Source: Desulfuromonadales bacterium (GTDB taxonomy: Bacteria > Desulfobacterota > Desulfuromonadia > Geobacterales > Pseudopelobacteraceae). From it: DNA of 36,745 nt. The notes beneath the pieces were generated by a model that was not told the DNA's origin, ran no database searches, and saw only the letters and a list, made by a program, of their open reading frames with translations. The stretch covers positions 1 through 36,745 of the forward strand of contig JAENWA010000001.1 of the NCBI GenBank assembly GCA_016650295.1, given 5' to 3'. The position numbers and the translations under genes were made by a program. Shown here piece after piece: positions 1 to 8,255 of this stretch; within the stretch, counting starts at the first letter, position 1; each line of letters starts with the position of its first letter.

Positions 1-153
1 ATGCGGGTCGCGATAGATGTGGTTGATGCGGCCGGTATTGAAAGACGAAGAACGGCGGATCATGCCGTGAACCTCGTATCCTTTTGACAGCAGCAGTTCC
101 GCCAGGTAGGAACCGTCCTGCCCGGTGATGCCGGTAATAAGTGCCTTTTTCAT
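1..153 (-). CDS. gmd: GDP-mannose 4,6-dehydratase, N-terminal fragment (cut by window edge)
   Basis: This enzyme converts GDP-mannose to GDP-4-keto-6-deoxymannose, the precursor of GDP-fucose, GDP-rhamnose and related sugars, in the cytoplasm. The 51 codons present begin [20 protein letters not shown]. They contain the GxxGxxG Rossmann nucleotide-binding turn in the form GITGQDG (residues 8-14), followed by the RRSSSFNT stretch that is highly characteristic of Gmd. The ATG at 151-153 is preceded by a good GAGGAG ribosome-binding site. The gene lies 84 bp downstream of the epimerase gene on the same strand and is probably co-transcribed with it. The rest of the protein (about 300 more residues in the family) lies outside the window. 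The family call is strong; whether the full gene is intact cannot be judged. Confidence 0.9.
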   Translation of the reverse strand, partial: MKKALITGITGQDGSYLAELLLSKGYEVHGMIRRSSSFNTGRINHIYRDPH

Positions 154-237
154 GCAGATGCTCCTCTTCGATTGTTCAGTTGTCTGTAAAATTAAACAAG
201 AAATCATATAACGCCTGAGGAAGAAAATCCTCAACAA

Positions 238-1245
238 TCAGTCCTTGTAGTATCCCCGATACCATTCAACGAAGCGCCGCAGGCCATCCTGTATCGATGT
301 GGCCGGCCTGAATCCGACCTCCCGCATCAGGTCATCAACATCGGCGCAGGTGATCAGTACCTCGCCGGCCTGGATCGGGAGCATGTTTTTGAGAACCTTT
401 CTACCCAGACACTCCTCCAGCACCTCAATAAAATGGCCCAACTCGACCGGCTGGTTGTTGCCGATGTTGTACAGACGATAAGGAGCGCTGCCGGAAGCCG
501 GGTCGGGGTGATCTGCATCCCAGGCTGGATCGGGCCGGGGAATATGCCCCATGATCCTGACCACCCCTTCGACGATATCATCGATATAGGTGAAGTCGCG
601 TTGCATGCGGCCATGATTGAAGACATCGATCGGCCTGCCGTCCATTATTGCCTTGGTAAACGAGAAGTAGGCCATGTCCGGCCGGCCCCAGGGACCATAC
701 ACGGTAAAAAAACGGAGTCCGGTAACCGGCAGACCGAAGAGGTGGGCATAGGTATGGGCCATCAGTTCATTGGATTTTTTTGTGGCGGCATACAGTGAAA
801 CAGGGTGGTCGGCAGCATCATGCACCGAGAAGGGCACCGTGGTATTGGCGCCGTAGACCGAACTGGAAGAGGCGTATATCAGGTGTTTGACTGCGTTGTG
901 GCGGCAGCCCTCCAGCACATTCAGAAAGCCGACGATGTTGCTGTCGATATACGCGTGGGGGTTCTGCAATGAATAACGCACTCCGGCCTGGGCGGCCAGG
1001 TTGACAACCATGTCGAAACGTTCGGCGGAAAACAGGCTCTCCATGGCTGGCCGGTCTTCCAGTGCAGCCCGCACAAAACGGAACCCCGCCTGCGCCTCCA
1101 GCAGCTTCAGGCGGGCCTGTTTGAGGCTGACGTCATAGTAAGCATTCAGGTTGTCCAGGCCCGTCACATGGTTGCCCTGCGCCAGCAGGCGTTGCGACAG
1201 ATGAAAACCGATAAAACCGGCGGCGCCTGTTACAAGAATTTTCAT
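238..1245 (-). CDS. NAD-dependent epimerase, probable UDP-glucuronate 4-epimerase
   Basis: This is a 335-residue extended short-chain dehydrogenase/reductase. GAAGFIG at residues 7-13 is the NAD-binding turn. The Ser triad region SSSSVYG is at 127-132, and the catalytic YxxxK is Tyr152/Lys156 (YAATK). The N-terminal DNLNAYYDVSLKQARL pattern and the ASSSSVYG and FFTVYGPWGRPDMA motifs are typical of bacterial UDP-glucuronate 4-epimerases (CapI/LpsL group), which supply UDP-galacturonate for capsule or LPS. The full-length protein matches the usual 330-350 residues. It is followed on the same strand by gmd, so the pair makes nucleotide sugars for surface polysaccharide, in line with the large polysaccharide operon 10 kb away. 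Exact substrate is inferred; UDP-glucose 4-epimerase is less likely. Confidence 0.88.
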   Translation of the reverse strand: MKILVTGAAGFIGFHLSQRLLAQGNHVTGLDNLNAYYDVSLKQARLKLLEAQAGFRFVRAALEDRPAMESLFSAERFDMVVNLAAQAGVRYSLQNPHAYIDSNIVGFLNVLEGCRHNAVKHLIYASSSSVYGANTTVPFSVHDAADHPVSLYAATKKSNELMAHTYAHLFGLPVTGLRFFTVYGPWGRPDMAYFSFTKAIMDGRPIDVFNHGRMQRDFTYIDDIVEGVVRIMGHIPRPDPAWDADHPDPASGSAPYRLYNIGNNQPVELGHFIEVLEECLGRKVLKNMLPIQAGEVLITCADVDDLMREVGFRPATSIQDGLRRFVEWYRGYYKD

Positions 1246-1409
1246 GCGGTTTTCCTGCCCAAAGGTATCTTCAGACGCAACCTCAAAAAACCAAGGGATA
1301 ATGAGAATTGAAGTTGGAAAACATAGCAGAAAATTACGAAAAACGCAAAAACTCTCTCAGGGTGATTGTCCCCGGATCACAGAGAAATAAAACCTGCATT
1401 GATCCGGAA

Positions 1410-1449
1410 GTGTCCGGTCAGCCAATTGCATCAAAGCGAAACCGGACAC
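1410..1449 (-). terminator. Inverted repeat downstream of mlaA, possible terminator
   Basis: A perfect 9-bp inverted repeat (GTGTCCGGT / ACCGGACAC) with a 22-base loop begins 17 bases beyond the mlaA stop codon. It has no U-tract, so it may be a Rho-dependent or processing structure instead of an intrinsic terminator. I see nothing else recognisable in the 220-bp gap between mlaA and the epimerase gene. Confidence 0.3.
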
Positions 1450-1465
1450 CGCTGATTCAGCTTTG

Positions 1466-2272
1466 CTATTGTGCCGGTTCAGGCAAACCCGCTGGAAGAG
1501 GCTTTTGGGACTCTATTTCTCGCTGCTCGTGGTAGATGAAGCGGACCATGTAGTACTCAAAGGGATAACCGCTTTCAAAGTAACGGAAACTCTTCTGATG
1601 CCGCGAATCGATGGCCCCCAGGGAGCTTACCCCCGCACCGTAGAGGAAGGCGTTGTCGGTGCTTCCAAATGGATCGATGGCGGAATAGATTCCGTACGTG
1701 ATGCCGGTATCCACAACAAGCCCTCCCGTGTCACGCAGGGACGAGGGGCCGAAGATCGGCAGCACAAGGTAGGGCCCGGAATCTGCCCCCCAGTAGCCCA
1801 TGGTCTTGCCGAAATCCTGTTGGTGCCGTTCCAGGCCGAATGTGGTGGCCGGATCAAACATGCCGGCCAGGCCCACGGTGCTGTTGGTTACGAATCGGGC
1901 AAGCGTTGTCAGGGACTCTTTCCCTTTGAGCTGGAACATGCTGTTGGTGAGGTTCCTGACCTCCCCGATGTTGTTGTAGAAACCGGAGACCCTGTCCTGG
2001 ACGAAGGTTGGGGCAACGAATTCGTAGCCGCTCACCACGGGGAGGAAGAGGTATTTGTCAAAGTAGTAGTTGAACCGGTACATGCTGTGGTTGAAACCTT
2101 CCCAGGGGTCCGACACATCGGCGAATCGCTGATCCTTGAACTCGGCTATGGTGTGCATGGCCGGCACTTCGGGCTCGCTGTTGACCATGGTCGTGGCGCA
2201 CCCGCTAAGTAACAACGACAGCATCAGGGCGAGGATTGCAGTGCAGGTTCGGTATCGGTTAACGGTGATCAT
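1466..2272 (-). CDS. mlaA: MlaA (VacJ) family outer-membrane lipoprotein
   Basis: MlaA sits in the outer membrane and removes mislocalised phospholipids from the outer leaflet, handing them to the periplasmic MlaC carrier. The 268-residue protein begins with a signal peptide and a lipobox LSGC with the lipidated Cys at residue 25. The family signature DPWEGFNHSMYRFN is at about residues 54-67, and conserved VRNLTNSMFQLKG, FGKTMGYWG and GPYLVLPIFGPSSLRD blocks follow. The start has an AAGGAGT ribosome-binding site. The preceding hydrolase gene ends only 10 bp upstream, so the two are almost certainly one transcript. No mlaBCDEF genes are in the window. Family assignment is firm. Confidence 0.93.
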   Translation of the reverse strand: MITVNRYRTCTAILALMLSLLLSGCATTMVNSEPEVPAMHTIAEFKDQRFADVSDPWEGFNHSMYRFNYYFDKYLFLPVVSGYEFVAPTFVQDRVSGFYNNIGEVRNLTNSMFQLKGKESLTTLARFVTNSTVGLAGMFDPATTFGLERHQQDFGKTMGYWGADSGPYLVLPIFGPSSLRDTGGLVVDTGITYGIYSAIDPFGSTDNAFLYGAGVSSLGAIDSRHQKSFRYFESGYPFEYYMVRFIYHEQREIESQKPLPAGLPEPAQ

Positions 2273-2282
2273 GGTGCACTCC

Positions 2283-3557
2283 TTATTTTTTGAAGAACTC
2301 TACCATGTAGGCCAGGTTGTCCTTGTACTCCAGGTTGCCCAGATGGCCGCCGCGCGGATAGATCTTGACCCGTTCGCCGAAGAGCTGCCTCAGGTAGTCA
2401 AGCTCCGCCTTGGTCAGGAGGAAGTCATTTTCGTTGGTCATCACGCCGAACTTGGCCGACGACTTCAGATACCCCTCGATGCTCCTGATGCTCTCCGAGT
2501 CGATCAGTTCCTTCTTGGTGAGCCCCGGTCGCAGCTTCAGGAAGTGGGGATAGAAGTATTCGTTGATATAGTCATAGAAGCTCAGGTGGGTGGAGACCAG
2601 GAAATAGTCAAAGAGAGAATCGGTGTGACTCAGCACCCTGTTCTTCGGCACGACGTAGCCGCTGTTGGTCATCACGTCTGAGGTAAAGATCATGCCGGCC
2701 AGACCGATGCGATAGGTGAGACCGATCAGACCGGCGGTTTCCGGTTTGGTGAAAAGTTTCTCTGTGTAGATCGAGTAGAGAAAATCCTCGTTGATGGCGA
2801 CGAAATTGCCATAGCGGTAGAATTGGCCGAACTTGGACAGCATCCTGTTGAAGAAGATGCCTTGCTTCTTGGCCCCTCCGGGGATCTGCTTCAGCAGCTC
2901 CTCGATACTGGTGGCCGAACTGTAGAGGTCTACCGGGGGGTTGATCATGAGCACCTTGCGGAAGTTGAAGACTTTCCGCTCCTCGTCCAGCTTGGCAATG
3001 AAGGCGGACTGGACTGCTCCCAGGCTGTAGCCGCCCAGAAGGAACTCAGACACCTCGATGTCATCTTTTACCTGATTCCAGGCGGTCTCCATTGCCCGGT
3101 ACAGGTCAGCCGCGTCCTCGGTCAGATCGCCGGGGACGCGGCTTTGAGAGGCGGAGATGATGAAATTGGCATGGGTCGGCGACGGCAGGGTGATGACGTG
3201 GAAGCCGGCCTGGTAAAAGGTTTTCATCATGGTCATGAGTTTATCAGCCTGGTCGCTTGCTCCCGCACCGCCGATCAGAAAAACCAGCGGCGCCTTGTGT
3301 TTCTGGTAGGCGAAGGTGCATTGCAGCCCCTCATCATAGAAGAAGATTGGCGGCTTTTCCCGCTCCGGGAAGACATTGAGTACAAGATGGCGGGTACGAA
3401 TGTGTGCGGGCAGTTTGGGCATGAGGGCTGCCGGGGTCCCCATGATGGTCGCTTCGTACGATCCCGGGATCGGGTAGCCGTAGCCGTCATCCGCAGCCAT
3501 GCCGTGTACGGGCAGCAGGACGAGGCAGGCGATGATCATTAGTCTCAGATACTTCAT
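2283..3557 (-). CDS. Secreted alpha/beta hydrolase in operon with mlaA
   Basis: The 424-residue protein has an N-terminal signal peptide (about residues 1-22, ending HGMAA) and an alpha/beta-hydrolase core. LVFLIGGAGASD (91-102) resembles the oxyanion-hole strand-loop. GGYSLGA contains a GxSxG nucleophile elbow with Ser178. An acidic residue in NENDFLL and His405 in RGGHLGNLEY are plausible partners of a Ser-Asp-His triad. It is predicted to act in the periplasm or at the envelope. Substrate is unknown. Its tight linkage to mlaA (10 bp) and the nearby acyltransferase genes suggest a lipid ester, but that is inference. The start has AGGAG about 8 bases upstream of the ATG. The 290 bp upstream of it contain no gene I can support. 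Confidence 0.75.
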   Translation of the reverse strand: MKYLRLMIIACLVLLPVHGMAADDGYGYPIPGSYEATIMGTPAALMPKLPAHIRTRHLVLNVFPEREKPPIFFYDEGLQCTFAYQKHKAPLVFLIGGAGASDQADKLMTMMKTFYQAGFHVITLPSPTHANFIISASQSRVPGDLTEDAADLYRAMETAWNQVKDDIEVSEFLLGGYSLGAVQSAFIAKLDEERKVFNFRKVLMINPPVDLYSSATSIEELLKQIPGGAKKQGIFFNRMLSKFGQFYRYGNFVAINEDFLYSIYTEKLFTKPETAGLIGLTYRIGLAGMIFTSDVMTNSGYVVPKNRVLSHTDSLFDYFLVSTHLSFYDYINEYFYPHFLKLRPGLTKKELIDSESIRSIEGYLKSSAKFGVMTNENDFLLTKAELDYLRQLFGERVKIYPRGGHLGNLEYKDNLAYMVEFFKK

Positions 3558-3848
3558 GCGGATGTCTCCTTTAGGTTATGCCTGTCGTATCACACGTTGA
3601 CGTTGGGAGAGATGGCCAGTTTCATGAAATTAGAAAGCAAGTAATCAGCCAACAACCTGTAAAACTACGGAATTTTGATTCGTTTTTAATTTCAGAGTAT
3701 TAGGGTGATTGCAGGGGACTTCAGGCACGTATGAAAGCATTGCACAACCTCAATATTTGACAGAACCACCACATGTTGAGGGATGCGTTGAACAGCTGCC
3801 AGAATCCTCGCGCGCATGTTGCCTTGGTTATTTGTTAAGTTCTGTCTA

Positions 3849-4127
3849 TCAGTGCTGCGTTTCTATTTTGCGGTTGTCCTCAGGTGATACCGGCTTTGTT
3901 GTCCCTTCGGGTTGTACCGACTGCTCCGTCTGGAAGGGAAGGCGCTCCCGTTCGTTGGTCAGTTTCGGTGCTTCCTCGATTACCTGCCAGTTTTTACCGA
4001 CCGGCAGGGTCAGAGGCTTGGGTGACTGCATCACCGGAGCCGTAGCCGATTGCTTAGGGTAGAAAACAGTACACGAGCAGAGAAAGAAAAGGCCAATGGA
4101 GACAATCAGCAGCTGAATAATTTTCAT
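3849..4127 (-). CDS. Small hypothetical lipoprotein
   Basis: A 92-residue protein with a hydrophobic N-terminus and a lipobox-like LCSC, predicting lipidation at Cys19. The mature part is Pro/Thr/Glu-rich and has no domain I recognise (it contains TLPVGKNWQVIEEAPKL). An AAGGAT ribosome-binding site precedes the ATG. It lies in the same orientation between the MFS transporter and the hydrolase gene, with about 130 bp and 290 bp gaps, so it may or may not be in one transcript with them. It could be an accessory lipoprotein of the lipid block. The coding call rests on the signal sequence, the ribosome-binding site and strand consistency. Confidence 0.6.
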   Translation of the reverse strand: MKIIQLLIVSIGLFFLCSCTVFYPKQSATAPVMQSPKPLTLPVGKNWQVIEEAPKLTNERERLPFQTEQSVQPEGTTKPVSPEDNRKIETQH

Positions 4128-4173
4128 GGTGTGATCCTTGTTTATGTGAAATTTTGTAACTTATCAGGTAGTC

Positions 4174-4270
4174 AGGCTGAAGACTTCAATTAACTTGTTG
4201 AGAGTTGAGGGTTGAAGGTTGAAGGTTGAGAACTTCCCTCATCCCTCATCCCTCAACTCTCAACTCTCAA
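4174..4270. repeat. Heptamer inverted-repeat cluster A
   Basis: Tandem 7-bp units of the type GTTGAGG/GTTGAAG (about 4195-4232) are followed at once by complementary units CCTCATC/CTCTCAA (about 4233-4270), giving a long imperfect hairpin. The stop codon of the MFS gene (4260-4262) is the TGA inside a repeat unit. Confidence 0.85.
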
Positions 4271-5501
4271 CCAGAGCCATATCCCGCACCACGAACCTGC
4301 CGCAGAAGAAACAGAGCAAACCGGCCATCACCATGGCAAGCGGGGTGATCAGAAGGGCGCTGCGCAGACCCCACTGGTCGGACAGCCAGCCGAGGATGGA
4401 CGGAGAAACTGCGTCGCCCAGGGCGTGGATGAAGAAGATGTTGACCGCAAAGGCCATGGCGCGTACAGCCGGGTCGGTGACATTGATGATAACGGTATTG
4501 AGCGGCCCGGTGTTGAGAAAAAGAAAAAATTCAGCAATAAAAATCGCCGACATGCACGCGGTCAAACCCGGTGCGAGAATGGCCCAGGCTGCGAAGGGGG
4601 TGCCGATCAGGAACCCCCACCCGGAGATCAGCAGATAGCCCTTGCCGCTCCGTTTCTGCCAGCGGTCGCCGAGCCAGCCGCCGGCCAGGGTGCCCAGTAT
4701 CCCCGCCAGCACCGTGGTCGCGCCGAACATCGTATTCCCTTTGGCCACATCAAGAGAATGGACGCGGTACAGGAACGAGGGTATCCACTGGGCCAGCCCT
4801 CCAATGGCAAAGGTCATGGCCGCCATGGCGAGCGTATTGCAGACAAACGAGCGGTTTCTGAACAAGGCTGAATATCCGGCCGTTGTTTTTCCTTTTGAGG
4901 GCTGCGCTGATGCATCATCGCCGCCGCGAGGCGGGGTGCGCAACAGTGCGATCGGAATGGCCAAGAGCAGACCCGGCACGCCGACCAGCAGAAATGCGGC
5001 ATGCCAGCCGTACCTCTGCCCCAGCACACCACCAAGGAGATAACCCAGGGCACTGCCGACCGGAATGGCGACATAGAACCAGGACAGAATCTGACCACGG
5101 CGCTCTTTCGGGAAGAAGTCGGCGATGAGTCCGGGCGATACTGTTCCGAAACTCGCTTCACCCACTCCGACGGTGGCACGGGCGGCCAGCAGGGTCCTGT
5201 ATCCAGGTGCATAACCGGCCAAGGCAGTGGCCAGACTCCAGACAACCAGGCCTCCGGACGCAAGTCTGGTCCGGCTCCAGTGGTCGCCGAGCCAGCCGAA
5301 GAGCGGGGCGAAGAGCAGGTAGCTGAGCATGAAGGCGCTCCCGAGGAACCCCAGTGCCGTATCGGAGAGGCTCAGATCGATCTTGATCAGGGGAAATACC
5401 GCGAAGAGCACCTGCCGGTCGATGTAGTTAAGCAGGTTCACCGCCAGAAGCAGTCCCAAGGCGTAGCGGCGGTAGGAAAGCGATATCGTTCCGGCGTTCA
5501 T
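4260..5501 (-). CDS. Spinster (Spns)-type MFS transporter
   Basis: The 413-residue protein has about 12 predicted membrane segments. Diagnostic motifs are NYIDRQ (25-30), the MFS motif A in the form GWLGDHWSRTRL (69-80), and VGVGEASFGTVSPGLIADFF (111-130) followed by FYVAIPVGSALGYLLGG (142-158). From memory these last blocks match closely the Spinster family, whose animal members SPNS1/SPNS2 move lysophospholipids or sphingosine-1-phosphate. The gene lies 121 bp downstream of an acyl-activating/ACP/acyltransferase fusion on the same strand, the pairing expected for lysophospholipid uptake and re-acylation (compare LplT-Aas). MFS subfamily assignment is strong; the lysophospholipid substrate is inferred. 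The C-terminal codons run into a heptamer repeat that supplies the stop. Confidence 0.88.
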   Translation of the reverse strand: MNAGTISLSYRRYALGLLLAVNLLNYIDRQVLFAVFPLIKIDLSLSDTALGFLGSAFMLSYLLFAPLFGWLGDHWSRTRLASGGLVVWSLATALAGYAPGYRTLLAARATVGVGEASFGTVSPGLIADFFPKERRGQILSWFYVAIPVGSALGYLLGGVLGQRYGWHAAFLLVGVPGLLLAIPIALLRTPPRGGDDASAQPSKGKTTAGYSALFRNRSFVCNTLAMAAMTFAIGGLAQWIPSFLYRVHSLDVAKGNTMFGATTVLAGILGTLAGGWLGDRWQKRSGKGYLLISGWGFLIGTPFAAWAILAPGLTACMSAIFIAEFFLFLNTGPLNTVIINVTDPAVRAMAFAVNIFFIHALGDAVSPSILGWLSDQWGLRSALLITPLAMVMAGLLCFFCGRFVVRDMALVES

Positions 5502-5519
5502 GCGGTGTAACCTCCATAA

Positions 5520-5616
5520 TTAGGCTGAAGGTTGAAGGCTGAAGGTTGTTAGGAAAACCTGTTTTACTTCAGCCTTCTACCTTCAGCCTTCTACCTTCAG
5601 CCTTCAGCCTTCAGCC
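5520..5616. repeat. Heptamer inverted-repeat cluster B
   Basis: Units GGCTGAA/GGTTGAA (5522-5550) face a longer complementary array of about seven CCTTCAG/CCTTCTA units (5567-5616). The cluster fills most of the spacer between the MFS gene and the upstream acyltransferase fusion gene, immediately after the latter's stop codon. Confidence 0.85.
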
Positions 5617-5622
5617 CGTTTT

Positions 5623-8097
5623 TCAAAGTTTCTCCACCGCCTGACGCGTCTTTTCCACGATCTCAGCCGGCTCCTCGTAGCGAAAGCGAAGCGGATCTCC
5701 AAAGGTTACCGTCACCTTGCCTCGTTTTGGAAACGTGGCATCGTGCGGAAGTACCTGTTCCGTACCGCTGATTTTTATCGGAACCACCGGAATCCCCAAC
5801 TCCTTGACCATGATACCCAGTCCCAACTGGAAGGGCTGCAATTTAAAGTCCCTTGAATGCCCACCCTCAGGGAAAATCAGGATGTTAAAGCCGGCATCGG
5901 CAAGCCTGCCCATGTATTTCAGCGAGCCGCTGAACCCCTGTGACTGGGGAAGAGGAAAGAGATTGAACAGCACGGTACCATACTCGTAGGTCAAGCGCCT
6001 CAAAATCTTGCTGATACCATGATACTCTCCGAAGAAAAACTCTTCCCAGGCGGCGGTAGCGCTTTTATAGCGAATCTTCGGCGGAAGGGCACACATGACG
6101 GCAGGATGATCCAGGTAACTTACATGGTTGGCCACGAAAAAAACCGGCCCATCCAGCTTTTCCAGCTTGTCAATCCCCCTCACATCGAGCGAGACGAAGC
6201 TTCGGAACAGGGGGTAATGGAAAACGGTGTCCCAGACCATCCGCACCCCCCTGAAGAAGCGGGCATTGGTCCAGAACCGAAAATGGTCGTGCCGGGTCAG
6301 CTTTTCCCGTTTCGCGATGATCTGGCGCAGGTCCGAGACCCGTGTCTGCGGACCGATCTGGGAGTCCTCGATATCGAGACGGTATTCCTGCTCCAGGAAA
6401 TTGACCAGCTCCAGCCGGTCGATGGAGGTAAGGCCCAGGTCGGCCACCAGCAGGGATTCCTCGCGGATCTGCGCGGCGCTGGTACCGGTCACCCTGGCGA
6501 GCAGGTTGAGGAGGCTGTCCCGGCTGACGGCTGCATCGCCTTCCTCCGATCCCTTTTTTATCTCCTCCTTAACTGCAAACTTCTTGATCTTGAGAGTCGT
6601 GGTTTTGGGAAATTCCGGCTCGTTCCAGAGGGTGTAGCCGGTAATCTGGTGCAGGCTATCCAGGTTCTTGTTTGCCTGAGCGATGATCTCTTCAGGAGAA
6701 ATCCCGCTTCCATCCGGGAGCAGCACGGCATGCACCTCTTCACTCGCGCCCCTCTCGACGCCGATGACGCAGGACTCCTTTACCCCGGCAGTCTTGTTCA
6801 GCACCGCTTCCAGTTCGTCGGGATAGACATTGACCCCCGAACCGGTAACGATCAGATCCTTCTCCCTCCCCTTGATGGTCAGCCAGCCGTCCGCGTCAAT
6901 CTCCCCCAGGTCGCCGGTCCGAAACCAGCCGTCACCCGAGAAGGCGTCGCGACTGGCCTGCTCGTTCTCGTAGTAGCCGGGAAAGACGTTGTCCCCGCGC
7001 GCCAGGACCTCCTTCTCCGCGATCTTCACCTGAACCCCCGGCAGAGGCGGCCCGACCGAACCCGCCACTTGACGCTCCATGGTGTTGACACAGAGCACGG
7101 GCGAGGTTTCGGTAAGTCCATACCCCTCCAGAACAGTGAATCCCATGCTGCTCCAGAATGTGAAAACCTCCGGATCAAGGGGGGCGCCGCCAGAGACGAA
7201 GACCGTGAAGTTTCGGCCGAACTTTTTCTGTACCGGGTAAAAAATGAGCCGCCGCACCCCGTGTGGAAGCTTGATCGCGAGTTGCGTCAACCTCAGGAAC
7301 AGACCGGAGAGGTGTTTGTCCTCAAGCTCCCGCTCGATGGTCGTTTTCAGCAATTGCATGAGGCGGGGGACGGACATGATAACATGGATGTCCTCCTCGC
7401 TCAGCGCCTCCATGATTGCAGAGGGCTTGAGGGTGCGCAGATAGACGATAGCAGCGCCGCGGTAGAGCGGGGTGAAAAAGCCGCCCATCTGCTCGAACAT
7501 GTGGGATAACGGGAGCAGCGAGAGGAAGCTGAACTCGGGGGTGATGATCGGTACCTGCTGGTTTATCTGGGTCATGTTGGCGACCAGGTTTTTGTGGGTC
7601 AGGATGACCCCTTTCGGATTGCCGGTAGTACCGGAAGTATAGATGAGCTGCGCCGTATCCTCGGCTGCAGGGATTGCAATCTCGCAGATAGGCTGGATGC
7701 CTTCCAGCAGGTATTGCAGGTCTTCCAGCAATATCGAGGTGTCTGTGGCCATCCGCTCGGGTTTGAAGCGGCTCTGCAGGACGACTTTGGCTTTGGTGAG
7801 GCTACGGATGGAATCCGCGCGCCCTAGATCGGACATGAAATCCACCGGAACTGCGATTGCGCCGCGGATGATGATGCCCCAATAGGCGATTGCCCACCAG
7901 GAAGAGTTGGGCCCCCAGATGAGCACCTTATCTCCGGCTGCTACCCCGTTTTGCTCCAGGAGGTTTGCCATTCTTAGTGCCAGATCGTAAAAATCCCCGT
8001 AGGAAACCACCTGCCTTCGTATTCCGGTGCGGTTCACAAAGGCGGTTTTTTCACCCAGCGATTCAAACGTTTTGAATAGATCGATCAATGTCTGCAT
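5623..8097 (-). CDS. Acyl-CoA/acyl-ACP synthetase - acyl carrier - PlsC-type acyltransferase fusion
   Basis: This protein combines three activities. Residue numbers count from an upstream in-frame ATG at 8113-8115. An AMP-forming adenylation domain (about 10-520) has YTSGTTGNPKGV at 159-170, GYGLTETSP at 331-339 and TGD at 400-402. An acyl-carrier domain (about 530-600) has the phosphopantetheine site DLGLTSIDRLE with Ser564. A PlsC/LPLAT domain (about 640-820) has HX4D (His664-Asp669) and FPEGG (748-752). It should activate a fatty acid, load it on its own carrier and transfer it to a lysophospholipid or glycerol phosphate at the inner membrane. I chose the second ATG (8095-8097) because it has GAGGGG at ideal spacing, whereas the first has no ribosome-binding site; the longer form would add 6 residues. 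Aas of E. coli has related activities in a different order. Domain calls are strong, the substrate is inferred. Confidence 0.92.
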   Translation of the reverse strand: MQTLIDLFKTFESLGEKTAFVNRTGIRRQVVSYGDFYDLALRMANLLEQNGVAAGDKVLIWGPNSSWWAIAYWGIIIRGAIAVPVDFMSDLGRADSIRSLTKAKVVLQSRFKPERMATDTSILLEDLQYLLEGIQPICEIAIPAAEDTAQLIYTSGTTGNPKGVILTHKNLVANMTQINQQVPIITPEFSFLSLLPLSHMFEQMGGFFTPLYRGAAIVYLRTLKPSAIMEALSEEDIHVIMSVPRLMQLLKTTIERELEDKHLSGLFLRLTQLAIKLPHGVRRLIFYPVQKKFGRNFTVFVSGGAPLDPEVFTFWSSMGFTVLEGYGLTETSPVLCVNTMERQVAGSVGPPLPGVQVKIAEKEVLARGDNVFPGYYENEQASRDAFSGDGWFRTGDLGEIDADGWLTIKGREKDLIVTGSGVNVYPDELEAVLNKTAGVKESCVIGVERGASEEVHAVLLPDGSGISPEEIIAQANKNLDSLHQITGYTLWNEPEFPKTTTLKIKKFAVKEEIKKGSEEGDAAVSRDSLLNLLARVTGTSAAQIREESLLVADLGLTSIDRLELVNFLEQEYRLDIEDSQIGPQTRVSDLRQIIAKREKLTRHDHFRFWTNARFFRGVRMVWDTVFHYPLFRSFVSLDVRGIDKLEKLDGPVFFVANHVSYLDHPAVMCALPPKIRYKSATAAWEEFFFGEYHGISKILRRLTYEYGTVLFNLFPLPQSQGFSGSLKYMGRLADAGFNILIFPEGGHSRDFKLQPFQLGLGIMVKELGIPVVPIKISGTEQVLPHDATFPKRGKVTVTFGDPLRFRYEEPAEIVEKTRQAVEKL

Positions 8098-8255
8098 GGA
8101 TAGCCCCTCGATCATGCTTCGGTCAGCAGGGATCCGAAGTGGAAGTTACGTATCAAGACTGTCCGCTTTGCTTTTGAAATCAGCTCCTCCTCCCCTTTAA
8201 GCCCAGAGGGTACACTAAGGGGGAGGGGGTTATCTAACCAACCGTCGCATCCCGG

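Noticed and set aside
1308-1535. 75-codon plus-strand frame in the gap before mlaA
   Set aside because: It lacks a ribosome-binding site and overlaps the mlaA 3' end; no protein features.
1463-2212. 249-codon plus-strand frame opposite mlaA
   Set aside because: MlaA on the minus strand has a full family signature, signal peptide and ribosome-binding site.
3709-4062. 117-codon plus-strand frame
   Set aside because: It overlaps the small lipoprotein gene in antisense, starts in a non-coding gap and has no ribosome-binding site or known motif.
6019-7509. 496-codon open frame on the plus strand
   Set aside because: It lies antisense inside the acyl synthetase fusion gene, whose motifs are all intact; the antisense product has no recognisable domain and arises from GC-rich codon use.
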